From Cyclobacteriaceae bacterium (GTDB taxonomy: Bacteria > Bacteroidota > Bacteroidia > Cytophagales > Cyclobacteriaceae): a DNA stretch of 14,456 nucleotides. The notes under the pieces are model-generated. The model ran no database searches. It worked only from the letters and a program-made list of their open reading frames with translations, and was not told where the DNA came from. This document shows positions 1-6,443 of this stretch, piece after piece (the first letter of the stretch is position 1; every line of letters starts with the position of its first letter). The stretch covers positions 1-14,456 of the forward strand of contig CANHCD010000017.1 in the NCBI GenBank assembly GCA_947458795.1, in the 5' to 3' direction. A program made the position numbers and the translations under genes.

Positions 1-999
1 AACTACGAGCCGCAAAGCGAAGAGGAAGAACAAGTACTCGGACTGCTGAATCAGGTAATGGAAATGGGACAGGATATTCCTTCGGCCTTGGCCGATTTAC
101 AGGAAGGAATTCGCTATTACCAATCCCAGATGGAATACAACCTGAATCTAGAATTTGATGGAAGGAAACCTGTGGGAGACAATCCCTACGACCTCAAGGA
201 CCTCGGGTATGGCAACGGGAATCCAGGCAATCAACTCGAAGAGGAGAGTCACGGTACTCACGTGGCAGGGATCCTTGCTGCCAATCGCACGAATAAAAAA
301 GGGGTTAATGGGATTGCTGAAAATGTGAAGTTGATGGCTGTGCGTGCCGTTCCCGATGGCGACGAATACGACAAGGACATTGCCCTCGCCATCCGCTATG
401 CAGTAGACCAGGGGGCCAAAGTGATCAATGCTAGTTTTGGAAAAAAATTCTCCCCCAATGCCTCTTGGGTGCAAGAAGCCTTGCAATATGCTGCTTCGAA
501 AGATGTGCTATTCGTCCATGCGGCTGGCAACGATGGGCTTGATTTGGATAATCCTGATAACAGCAATTATCCGAACGATCAGTACAGCTTGATGCCCTCA
601 CCGATGAATGACAATTACGTGACTGTGGGCGCTTTGACACCAAACTATGGCCCTGACATGGTTGCTTCATTTTCCAATTATGGAAAAGGACGGGTGGATA
701 TTTTTGCTCCTGGAGATGCCATTTATTCCTCGGTTCCCAATTCGAAATATGGCGTAGAAGGCGGCACCTCCATGGCCGCTCCAGCAGTGGCAGGCATGGC
801 AGCAGTGATCCGGTCGCTCTATCCTCAATTGACCGCTGTGCAAGTGAAGCGCATCATTCTAGATTCAGGTCTATCCGTACCCATGAAAGTTCGTGTAGGG
901 GAGCAGGAGTTAGCCTTATCGGATCTTTGTTCATCTGGCAAAATTGCCAACCTCTACACTGCCCTACTGCTTGCGGATCAGGTAGCGGGGAAAAAATAA
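1..999 (+). CDS. S8 (subtilisin) family serine protease, partial: N-terminus outside window
   Basis: The frame is open from base 1, so the gene begins left of the window; the ATG at 58 is internal. Seen: catalytic His in HGTHVAG (codon 250-252), oxyanion-hole Asn in HAAGND (529-531) and nucleophile Ser in GGTSMAAP (769-771). The catalytic Asp must lie upstream of the edge. Between Asp and His there is a long, partly helical insertion (LNQVMEMGQDIPSALADLQEG and onward, then DNPYDLKDLGYGN), which I recall from a Bacteroidota subtilisin subgroup. The frame ends about 75 residues after the Ser, leaving no room for a type IX secretion C-terminal domain or a beta-sandwich, so any export would depend on an N-terminal signal that is not visible. 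It is probably an exported or periplasmic protease. Substrate unknown. It is followed by 178 bp with a short repeat and then a terminator shared with the convergent rpiB. Confidence 0.95.
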   Translation, partial: NYEPQSEEEEQVLGLLNQVMEMGQDIPSALADLQEGIRYYQSQMEYNLNLEFDGRKPVGDNPYDLKDLGYGNGNPGNQLEEESHGTHVAGILAANRTNKKGVNGIAENVKLMAVRAVPDGDEYDKDIALAIRYAVDQGAKVINASFGKKFSPNASWVQEALQYAASKDVLFVHAAGNDGLDLDNPDNSNYPNDQYSLMPSPMNDNYVTVGALTPNYGPDMVASFSNYGKGRVDIFAPGDAIYSSVPNSKYGVEGGTSMAAPAVAGMAAVIRSLYPQLTAVQVKRIILDSGLSVPMKVRVGEQELALSDLCSSGKIANLYTALLLADQVAGKK

Positions 1000-1059
1000 A
1001 GGAATTATCCGCAACGTGAACAGGTAATCCTAAACATCGATTCTTAGGGGCGGCTAATC

Positions 1060-1088
1060 GTCCACGGCTGACAGACCACAGTCCACAG
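1060..1088. repeat. Short degenerate GTCCACAG-type intergenic repeat
   Basis: Three related octamers lie close together: GTCCACGG (1060-1067), GACCACAG (1074-1081) and GTCCACAG (1081-1088), the last two in a 7-base tandem sharing one base. CGGCT also occurs twice (1051-1055, 1066-1070). The stretch is in the non-coding gap after the protease gene. It resembles remnants of dispersed intergenic repeats, but one copy in the window cannot prove this. Confidence 0.35.
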
Positions 1089-1177
1089 CTCATTTTCTTG
1101 AACTTCAAACCTTGTTTTCTCTGGTTGGTAGTACAAGCGAGAATGATCAAAAAAAAGTGCCCAAAGGCTGCCTTAGA

Positions 1178-1216
1178 AAAAAAGGGTCTTGATCTTTACA
1201 ATCAAGACCCTTTTTT
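1178..1216. terminator. Bidirectional intrinsic terminator between protease gene and rpiB
   Basis: A 16-bp perfect stem has arms 1178-1193 and 1201-1216 with a 7-base loop (CTTTACA). The core GGGTCTTGAT/ATCAAGACCC is flanked by an A-run on the left and a T-run on the right, so it works as a GC stem plus U-tract on both strands. It sits between the stops of the two convergent genes (999 and 1222) and is only 5 bases past the rpiB stop. Confidence 0.93.
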
Positions 1217-1221
1217 ATGTT

Positions 1222-1659
1222 TTAGGAACAGGCAATTTTTGTGACCCGGCTTTGGTGTCTACCCCCTTCAAATGGGGTTGTTAAAAAAACTTCAGCCATC
1301 TTTTCGGCCAACTCATAGGAAATAAATCGAGCAGGGAGGGCTAGCACATTCGCATCGTTGTGCTGTCTTGACAAGGCGGCCAACTCTTCATTCCAGCAAA
1401 GTGCTGCACGGATGCCTTGGTGCTTATTGGCAGTAATAGCTACTCCATTTCCACTTCCACAAATCACGATTCCAAAGTCATAATCTCCCGCTTCAAGCGC
1501 CTTGGAAAGCGGATGTACGTAATCTGGATAATCTACAGAAGCAGTGGAAAAGGGTCCAAAGTCCTGCACGGCATAGCCAAGAGTAGTCAAGTGCTGCTTT
1601 AGCTGCTCCTTGTAGCCTACACCTGCATGGTCACCACCGATTGCAATTCGCTTTGTCAT
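1222..1659 (-). CDS. rpiB: Ribose-5-phosphate isomerase B
   Basis: Cytoplasmic isomerase of the non-oxidative pentose phosphate pathway (ribose 5-phosphate to ribulose 5-phosphate), of the RpiB/LacAB family. The 145 residues match the usual family length. Visible motifs: GGDHAG near residue 8 (substrate binding), VDYPDYVHP (42-50), ICGSGNG with the conserved Cys67 that corresponds to the family's catalytic base, and RQHNDANVLALPARF (98-112), which carries the conserved His100. ATG start at 1659, 6 bases after the tatC stop; AAGGA lies directly against the ATG, too close for a normal Shine-Dalgarno. It is the last gene of a probable glyA-tatC-rpiB operon ended by the terminator at 1178-1216. 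Confidence 0.96.
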   Translation of the reverse strand: MTKRIAIGGDHAGVGYKEQLKQHLTTLGYAVQDFGPFSTASVDYPDYVHPLSKALEAGDYDFGIVICGSGNGVAITANKHQGIRAALCWNEELAALSRQHNDANVLALPARFISYELAEKMAEVFLTTPFEGGRHQSRVTKIACS

Positions 1660-1665
1660 TCCTTA

Positions 1666-2520
1666 TTAAGCGTCTTTATTTTGGTCAAATTCAGCTTGCT
1701 TCTGCGCACGTTGTTTTTCCAAACGCTTCGCAATCAGAATCCCAACTTCATACAGTACGAGGATCGGCATGGCAATCAACAATTGGCTAATCACATCCGG
1801 CGGAGTGATAATCGCCGATACAATCAAAATCACAACGATGGAATGTCTTCTGTAGGATTTCAACATCTTGGAAGTCACCAAGCCGGACATCGACAAAAAG
1901 TAGACAACTACAGGTAGCTGAAACATGATCGCCGATGCCAAGACCAACATGGATAGCGTAGACACATAGGAGGTAATGTCAAACTCGTTTGCAATGCTAG
2001 GATCCAACTGGTAGTTGGCTAGGAAGTTGATCGACATTGGGGTAAGCACATAGTACCCGAATAATGCTCCTGAAAGAAAAAGGAAGCTAACAAAGAATAC
2101 CGCACCACGGGCAGCATTTCGCTCCTTTGCATAAAGCCCTGGGCTTATAAATCGCCATACTTCATAGAATAAGTACGGAAATGCCGCAATCAAACCAACG
2201 ACCAAACTAGAAGTCATGTGCATGGAAAATTGCCCAGTCATCTGACGGCTTTGAATGGTAAAGGGCAAATCATTGATGCAGAGCGCAGGGACACCCACGT
2301 AATTTCCAAGATCACAAAGCACTCGGTAGGTCCAAAAATCAACTTTAGAAGGGCCTAGAATCAACACTCCAAAAACAAAATCTTTGGCAATGAATGCGAC
2401 AACCGTAAAAATAAGGACTGCAGAAACAGATCGCAGCAAGTGCCATCTTAAAGCTTCCAAATGGTCCAAAAAGGACATTCCTCCCTCTTCTTCTTCGTCT
2501 TTAATTTGATCTAGTGCCAC
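1666..2520 (-). CDS. tatC: Sec-independent (twin-arginine) protein translocase subunit TatC
   Basis: Core receptor of the Tat pathway, which exports folded proteins across the inner membrane; it binds the RR signal peptide and recruits TatA-type subunits, none of which is encoded here. Seen: N-terminal SFLDHLEALRWHLLRS (16-31), the family's cytoplasmic signature; FPYLFYEVWRFISPGLYAKER (about 114-134), containing the conserved loop; ITPPD (238-242) before the last membrane span; six hydrophobic segments in 284 residues. The first periplasmic loop is enlarged and holds Cys69 and Cys81. The start is GTG at 2520, giving MALDQIKDEEEEGG before the conserved region; an internal ATG at residue 15 is a possible alternative. 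The gene lies 15 bases after glyA and 6 bases before rpiB. Confidence 0.97.
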   Translation of the reverse strand: MALDQIKDEEEEGGMSFLDHLEALRWHLLRSVSAVLIFTVVAFIAKDFVFGVLILGPSKVDFWTYRVLCDLGNYVGVPALCINDLPFTIQSRQMTGQFSMHMTSSLVVGLIAAFPYLFYEVWRFISPGLYAKERNAARGAVFFVSFLFLSGALFGYYVLTPMSINFLANYQLDPSIANEFDITSYVSTLSMLVLASAIMFQLPVVVYFLSMSGLVTSKMLKSYRRHSIVVILIVSAIITPPDVISQLLIAMPILVLYEVGILIAKRLEKQRAQKQAEFDQNKDA

Positions 2521-2535
2521 GTGTGTTGGGGAAAA

Positions 2536-3804
2536 TTAGTACAACGGAAATTTAACCATCCAAGCATTGACTTCCGTCTTGATTTGTGCAAGCGCGGCAT
2601 CGTCAGCATGATGTTGAAGGGCTCTATCGATAAGGTCTACGATTTTTTTCATGTCTGCTTCCTTCAGTCCACGGGTAGTCACTGCAGCAGTTCCTACGCG
2701 CATCCCAGAAGTTACAAAAGGAGACTTGGTATCGAAAGGAACCATGTTTTTGTTGATGGTGATGTCCACTTTACCGAGGGTTTCCTCAGCAAGCTTTCCA
2801 GTCAAGTCCTTATTTCTAAGGTCAATTAGCATCAGGTGATTGTCTGTTCCTCCTGAAATAAGCTTGTATCCACGAGAAACAAACTCTTCAGCCATCACCG
2901 AAGCATTCAATTTGACCTGAACCACATAGTCCATGTACTCATCTGAAAGGGCCTCCTCAAAAGCGATAGCCTTGGCAGCAATGATGTGTTCCAAAGGTCC
3001 ACCTTGTGTGCCTGGGAAAACACCCATGTCCAAAAGAGAGGACATTTTTCTAATTTCTCCCTTTGGCGTAGTCAGTCCCCAAGGATTATCGAAGTCTTCC
3101 CGCATCATAATCAAACCTCCTCTAGGACCACGAAGTGTCTTGTGTGTCGTAGTGGTCACAATGTGGCAATGCTCCAAAGGATCGTTGAGAAGTCCTCTTG
3201 CTATCAAGCCGGAGGGGTGGGAAATATCGGCAAGGAGTAAGGCATCTACTTCATCGGCGATTTCGCGAAGACGGGCATAATCCCAATCTCTGGAATAGGC
3301 AGAAGCACCGCAAATGATCATTTTTGGCTGCACAGCAATCGCCTTTTCAGCCACTTTATCGTAATCGATTACTCCTGTAGCTTCTTCCACTCCGTAAAAA
3401 TTAGCCTGATACAGCTTTCCAGAGAAATTGACAGGTGAACCATGAGTCAAGTGTCCTCCATGCGCTAGGTCAAAACCTAATATTGCATCGCCTGCATTCA
3501 AGCAAGCTAGGAAAACAGCAGCATTTGCCTGTGCACCTGAGTGCGGCTGCACGTTGGCCCAAGCAGCTCCAAATAATTTCTTAGCTCGGTCAATCGCCAG
3601 CTGCTCAATCTCATCCACCACTTCACAACCGCCATAATAACGCTTGCCCGGAAGGCCTTCTGCATACTTGTTGGTCAGTACGCTGCCCGCAGCTTCCATC
3701 ACTTGCTTGGAAGTAAAGTTCTCTGAAGCAATCAATTCGATGCCTCTCTTTTGTCTGTCCTCTTCCTTGGAAATAAGGTCAAAAATTAGTGTATCTCTTT
3801 TCAT
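2536..3804 (-). CDS. glyA: Serine hydroxymethyltransferase
   Basis: PLP enzyme that interconverts serine plus tetrahydrofolate with glycine plus 5,10-methylene-tetrahydrofolate, the main entry to one-carbon metabolism. The 422 residues match the bacterial family length. Seen: IELIASENFTS (22-32), YAEGLPGKRYYGG (47-59, substrate and THF region), QPHSGAQANAAV (86-97), LADISHPSG (191-199) and TTTTHKTLRGPRGG (217-230), in which Lys222 forms the PLP Schiff base. The ATG at 3804 is a good start, with ELIASENF at the expected distance. It is the first gene of a glyA-tatC-rpiB run. The 216-bp gap upstream is shared with a divergent small gene; I could not identify a convincing promoter or a glycine/THF riboswitch there. 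Confidence 0.98.
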   Translation of the reverse strand: MKRDTLIFDLISKEEDRQKRGIELIASENFTSKQVMEAAGSVLTNKYAEGLPGKRYYGGCEVVDEIEQLAIDRAKKLFGAAWANVQPHSGAQANAAVFLACLNAGDAILGFDLAHGGHLTHGSPVNFSGKLYQANFYGVEEATGVIDYDKVAEKAIAVQPKMIICGASAYSRDWDYARLREIADEVDALLLADISHPSGLIARGLLNDPLEHCHIVTTTTHKTLRGPRGGLIMMREDFDNPWGLTTPKGEIRKMSSLLDMGVFPGTQGGPLEHIIAAKAIAFEEALSDEYMDYVVQVKLNASVMAEEFVSRGYKLISGGTDNHLMLIDLRNKDLTGKLAEETLGKVDITINKNMVPFDTKSPFVTSGMRVGTAAVTTRGLKEADMKKIVDLIDRALQHHADDAALAQIKTEVNAWMVKFPLY

Positions 3805-3857
3805 AATCGAGTATAGCTAAACGAAATAAAATCAGTCGGGAAATGAAAAACCACGGG

Positions 3858-3873
3858 TGAATTTGGAAATTCA
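3858..3873. promoter_or_regulatory. Palindrome TGAATTTGGAAATTCA in divergent gap, possible operator
   Basis: A perfect 7+2+7 inverted repeat (TGAATTT-GG-AAATTCA) lies 54 bp before glyA and 147 bp before the divergent small gene at 4021. Its length and place fit a dimeric repressor site. The sequence is AT-rich, so a chance palindrome is possible and no regulator is encoded nearby. The rest of the 3805-4020 gap shows nothing I can name. Confidence 0.3.
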
Positions 3874-4020
3874 AAAATAGCCTTAAAGTCCTGATTATCC
3901 AATCCAATGGTCCACTTGTAACTTACTTAAATTGAAATTTCTCTTTGGCAACTAAAAAACCAATCCCCTTTTCCATTCTTGAAGAGAAATGCAGTACTTT
4001 AAAGGCTAATTCAAGCAGTT

Positions 4021-4392
4021 ATGGATTTTTTATTTCGACCAGCAACCTATTTTTCTGAAGGCATCACTTCTGTGCTGCTGCTGCGGTTGCATTACCCAGA
4101 AAGTACGTGGGGGGAGCAGATCAGCATCTATGGACATGCGATAGATCAAAAAATTCAGTACGAGGCGGTGGATTTTTACGGCAATGACTACCTCCTGTAC
4201 CCGAGCTCAAGCGAAGAGCCCTTAAGCTTGGAAGAAGTAATCTACCTGATTGAAGGGATGCAGCTCAACCAAGATGGAATCGAAGGCAATATGGAATTGG
4301 TGCTAGATGGCTTTCCAGAAACTGAAAGCGACTGGTACCCTCAACTAAAAAGTTACTTTGAAGCCAAGCGAAAGCAAGTAGGCTTAGATTAA
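4021..4392 (+). CDS. Hypothetical small acidic cytoplasmic protein (123 aa)
   Basis: I do not recognise this family. The protein is soluble-looking with no signal peptide or membrane span, and has an acidic, aromatic-rich composition (for example DFYGNDYLLYPSSSEEPLS near residues 51-69). The N-terminal half has alternating hydrophobic residues (SVLLLRLHYP) and the C-terminal part looks helical, ending in basic residues (FEAKRKQVGLD). ATG start at 4021; upstream sequence CAAGCAGTT has no Shine-Dalgarno, as is usual in Bacteroidota. It is divergent from glyA and convergent with the next gene, whose stop overlaps its own in TTAA (4389-4392). An open frame of this length with no shadowing gene and a clean ATG supports it being real. 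Confidence 0.75.
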   Translation: MDFLFRPATYFSEGITSVLLLRLHYPESTWGEQISIYGHAIDQKIQYEAVDFYGNDYLLYPSSSEEPLSLEEVIYLIEGMQLNQDGIEGNMELVLDGFPETESDWYPQLKSYFEAKRKQVGLD

Positions 4393-4616
4393 AAATCAAA
4401 GATAGGAACCTTGGTATAGCTCAGCTCCTTTAGTCTCAACCAGCAGGCATAGGTTTTAAAATCCAAACATTCGGTAAGCACCACACCAGGTAGTTTTACT
4501 TTTTTGAGTCGGTAGCTTGGAAGCCATTCTTTAAATGACTTTTTTTCTTGATCGGAAAAATAGGTGAGTGGAATCCATTTTTCGCCTTCAATGTAAATAG
4601 GAATGTGTTTTGTCAT
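4389..4616 (-). CDS. Hypothetical small basic protein (75 aa)
   Basis: I do not recognise this family. The product starts MTKHIPIYIEGEKWIPLTYF and contains a basic middle (SYRLKKVKLPG, about 34-44) and two cysteines (CLDFKTYAC). No signal peptide or membrane span is visible. ATG at 4616. A plausible promoter lies immediately upstream (4637-4667), which supports a real gene. The stop overlaps the stop of the 123-residue gene by 4 bp, and the 5' side is divergent from the AEC transporter gene with only 107 bp between start codons. Confidence 0.65.
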   Translation of the reverse strand: MTKHIPIYIEGEKWIPLTYFSDQEKKSFKEWLPSYRLKKVKLPGVVLTECLDFKTYACWLRLKELSYTKVPIFDF

Positions 4617-4628
4617 GATTGCCCCAGT

Positions 4629-4642
4629 GTTTTAGCTAAAAC
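4629..4642. promoter_or_regulatory. Perfect palindrome GTTTTAGCTAAAAC, possible operator
   Basis: A 14-bp perfect palindrome overlaps the predicted -7 box of the leftward promoter (4637-4644) and its expected start point, a place where a bound protein would block transcription. It may be coincidental because of AT-richness, and no regulator gene is adjacent. Confidence 0.35.
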
Positions 4643-4667
4643 TAGCGTGACAATCATTTGGTTACAA
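4637..4667 (-). promoter_or_regulatory. Predicted Bacteroidota-type promoter for the 75-aa gene
   Basis: On the minus strand TTG (4667-4665), 20 bases, then TAGTTTTA (4644-4637), which matches 5 of 6 fixed positions of the published TAnnTTTG -7 element with acceptable spacing to the -33 TTG. The predicted start point near 4633 gives a leader of about 16 bases before the ATG at 4616. Confidence 0.5.
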
Positions 4668-4686
4668 GTTGTTTACATTATCTTTC
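4657..4686 (+). promoter_or_regulatory. Predicted Bacteroidota-type promoter for the AEC transporter gene
   Basis: TTTG (4657-4660), 18 bases, then TATCTTTC (4679-4686), 5 of 6 fixed positions of TAnnTTTG. Transcription would start near 4690, giving a leader of about 33 bases to the ATG at 4724. The TTG at 4658, which opens the longest frame, is then the -33 element rather than a start codon. This promoter interleaves with the leftward one at 4637-4667. Confidence 0.5.
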
Positions 4687-4723
4687 GGTTACTCTAAAAT
4701 TACTTCTTCATTACCCCGTTCCT

Positions 4724-5629
4724 ATGGGCCTTTGGATCGCTATTTTCAGCCTTTTTTGTGGTGTAACACTTCAGTTTTTTCCTGGATTTCCGAAGGAAAA
4801 AGTGGCGCTTTTTGGGAAGAACTACCTGATCTACCTCGCGCTACCTGCACTTGCCCTATTGCATATCCCTCCACTACAGCTTAAATGGGATTTGCTTCTG
4901 GCTCCCTCTTCCGCTTGGTTTACCTTCCTGCTTTCTTGGGCCTTTTTTGCTTTTCTTGGTTCTAAATTGGGATGGGACAAGCGAACTACGGGATGCTTGA
5001 TCTTGGTTTCTGGGCTTGGAAATACCTCATTTCTAGGATTTCCAATTTTGGAGCTGCTGTATGGGAAGGAGGCCTTGCCCACTGCCTTCTTGATTGACCA
5101 AGGAGGTTCCTTTCTGCTAGTCAGCACGCTTGGAGTCTACATCGGATCCAGATATGGGGATGGAGGCCGCTCTATCCTCCAGGTCTTTCAAAAAATGATG
5201 CTATTCCCTCCGTTCCTCTTGTTACTAGCAACCTTGGTGATGAGCTATTTCCGAGTTGCTTTACCAAGCATGTTCCTACCCTGGCTTCAAGGCATTGGCA
5301 CGAGCATGGCCCCAATAGCCATGGCAGTCATTGGATTGACCCTGTCTTTGGATCGCAAATGGACCCAAAACAAGTACCTCTGGTATGGCTTGGGGTACCG
5401 CCTTTTACTTGCCCCTGCATGCGTTTGGTTACTCTATGGACTTTTCCTGCCATCAGACAGTCTTACCCTTAAGGTATTTGTTTTAGAAAGTGGAATGGCT
5501 CCCATGATTTCGGGCGCCCTCCTCGCGATGGAATTTGGACTTCAACCTCGCCTAGCCACCTTACTGGCTGGACTAGGCATTCCACTATGTGGGATTAGCT
5601 TACTTCTTTGGCAATTTTTATTGGGCTAA
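4724..5629 (+). CDS. AEC (auxin efflux carrier) family transporter
   Basis: Inner-membrane transporter of the AEC/bile-arsenite-riboflavin class; bacterial members export or exchange organic acids, but the substrate cannot be read from sequence. I place the start at ATG 4724 (301 aa), because the first membrane span begins MGLWIAIFSLFCGVTLQFF, as in the family, and the 22-codon TTG extension from 4658 covers a likely promoter. About ten hydrophobic spans are visible. Motifs: LIYLALPALALLHIP (35-49) in span 2 and SGLGNTSFLGFPILELLYG (96-114), the family's conserved N..F.G.P region; GMAPMISGALLAMEFGLQP (257-275) is the matching C-terminal-half motif. The stop codon directly abuts the stop of the convergent phosphatase gene. 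Confidence 0.85.
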   Translation: MGLWIAIFSLFCGVTLQFFPGFPKEKVALFGKNYLIYLALPALALLHIPPLQLKWDLLLAPSSAWFTFLLSWAFFAFLGSKLGWDKRTTGCLILVSGLGNTSFLGFPILELLYGKEALPTAFLIDQGGSFLLVSTLGVYIGSRYGDGGRSILQVFQKMMLFPPFLLLLATLVMSYFRVALPSMFLPWLQGIGTSMAPIAMAVIGLTLSLDRKWTQNKYLWYGLGYRLLLAPACVWLLYGLFLPSDSLTLKVFVLESGMAPMISGALLAMEFGLQPRLATLLAGLGIPLCGISLLLWQFLLG

Positions 5630-5634
5630 TTAGC
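5625..5634. other. Palindrome GCTAATTAGC containing both convergent stop codons
   Basis: The TAA of the transporter gene (5627-5629) and the TAA of the phosphatase gene (5630-5632 on the minus strand) abut with no spacer inside a 10-bp palindrome. No U-tract follows on either strand, so it is not a standard intrinsic terminator. Confidence 0.5.
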
Positions 5635-6433
5635 TCCAGTGCGCAGCAATTACCGCCATCAGCTCCTCGTGTATGGAATGGTTGGTGGCTATCACATGCC
5701 GTCCAAAAATGTAATCTTTACCGCCTTCAAAATCGGTTACCTTTCCCCCTGCTTCTTGCACCAGAATTATGCCGGCTGCCACATCGTAGGAGTTGAGGTT
5801 GTATTCAAAATACCCCTCTGACCTGCCCGCAGCCACATAGCAAAGGTCCACTGCCGCAGAACCAAGCCTTCGGAGGCCATGGGTCTTCTGCATGAGCGAT
5901 TTCATGATATCCAGGTACCGATCAATTAAGTCAAACTGGTAGTAGGGGAATCCTGTGGAAATCAAGGAAGCCGCAAGGTTCGGCGCTTTGCTTACTTGAA
6001 GCGCTACTCCATTGCAAAACGCCCCGCCACCCTTGTAGGCATAAAAACTCTCCTTGCGATTCACCTCATACACCACGCCCAGCACTACCTCATCCTGCTC
6101 CATAAAGCCAATGCTGACTGCGAATACCGGCAAGCCATGAATAAAGTTGGTGGTCCCATCCAAGGGATCGATCACCCAATTGTACACTTCCCCACGAGTG
6201 GTATTGGTTCCTTCCTCGGTAATGAATCCTGCCTCTGGAAAAATCGCCTGCAGCTGAGCTACCAACTGCTTTTCGGCTTCTTTGTCCACATAGGAGACCA
6301 GGTCGTTGAAGCCCTTGTGCTCCACCCGATCCATGGAAAAATGAAGTCGCTCTTTTTCGATAAATGTTCCCACCTCCTCGGCAATTTTTCGAGTTTGGTC
6401 CAAGAGTTGGGAAAGTTGGGCTGAGGTCAGCAT
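5630..6433 (-). CDS. Inositol-monophosphatase family protein (SuhB/IMPase-like)
   Basis: Mg2+-dependent phosphatase of the FIG superfamily, acting on inositol phosphate or related sugar phosphates; SuhB homologues also bind the transcription antitermination complex. The 267 residues match the family. Metal and substrate residues seen: E73 and E74 in ITEEG, WVIDPLDGTTNFIHG (86-100) with D89 and D92, LRRLGSAAVDLCYVAAGR (187-204) and SYDVAAG (215-221) with Asp217. The usual Trp before that Asp is Tyr here. ATG start at 6433, 10 bases after the rsmI stop, so it is the last gene of the DUF493-PCD-rsmI run. Actual substrate is not determined by sequence; 3'-phosphoadenosine phosphatase (CysQ) is a less likely alternative given the SuhB-like motif spacing. 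Confidence 0.93.
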   Translation of the reverse strand: MLTSAQLSQLLDQTRKIAEEVGTFIEKERLHFSMDRVEHKGFNDLVSYVDKEAEKQLVAQLQAIFPEAGFITEEGTNTTRGEVYNWVIDPLDGTTNFIHGLPVFAVSIGFMEQDEVVLGVVYEVNRKESFYAYKGGGAFCNGVALQVSKAPNLAASLISTGFPYYQFDLIDRYLDIMKSLMQKTHGLRRLGSAAVDLCYVAAGRSEGYFEYNLNSYDVAAGIILVQEAGGKVTDFEGGKDYIFGRHVIATNHSIHEELMAVIAAHWS

Positions 6434-6443
6434 AGGGTTATGT

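Noticed and set aside
854..1150. 98-aa minus-strand reading frame spanning the end of the protease gene and the gap
   Set aside because: Half lies antisense to clear protease coding sequence, the composition is not protein-like, and the gap part contains the repeat.
3805..4020. Riboswitch (glycine or THF type) upstream of glyA
   Set aside because: No extended paired structure or conserved riboswitch core is visible; only a short palindrome.
4658..4723. TTG-initiated N-terminal extension of the AEC transporter
   Set aside because: It covers a -33/-7 promoter-like pair, and the first family-like membrane span begins at the ATG at 4724.
5996..6424. 142-aa plus-strand reading frame opposite the phosphatase gene
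   Set aside because: Fully antisense to the inositol-monophosphatase family gene, whose catalytic motifs are intact; the other frame shows no motif.
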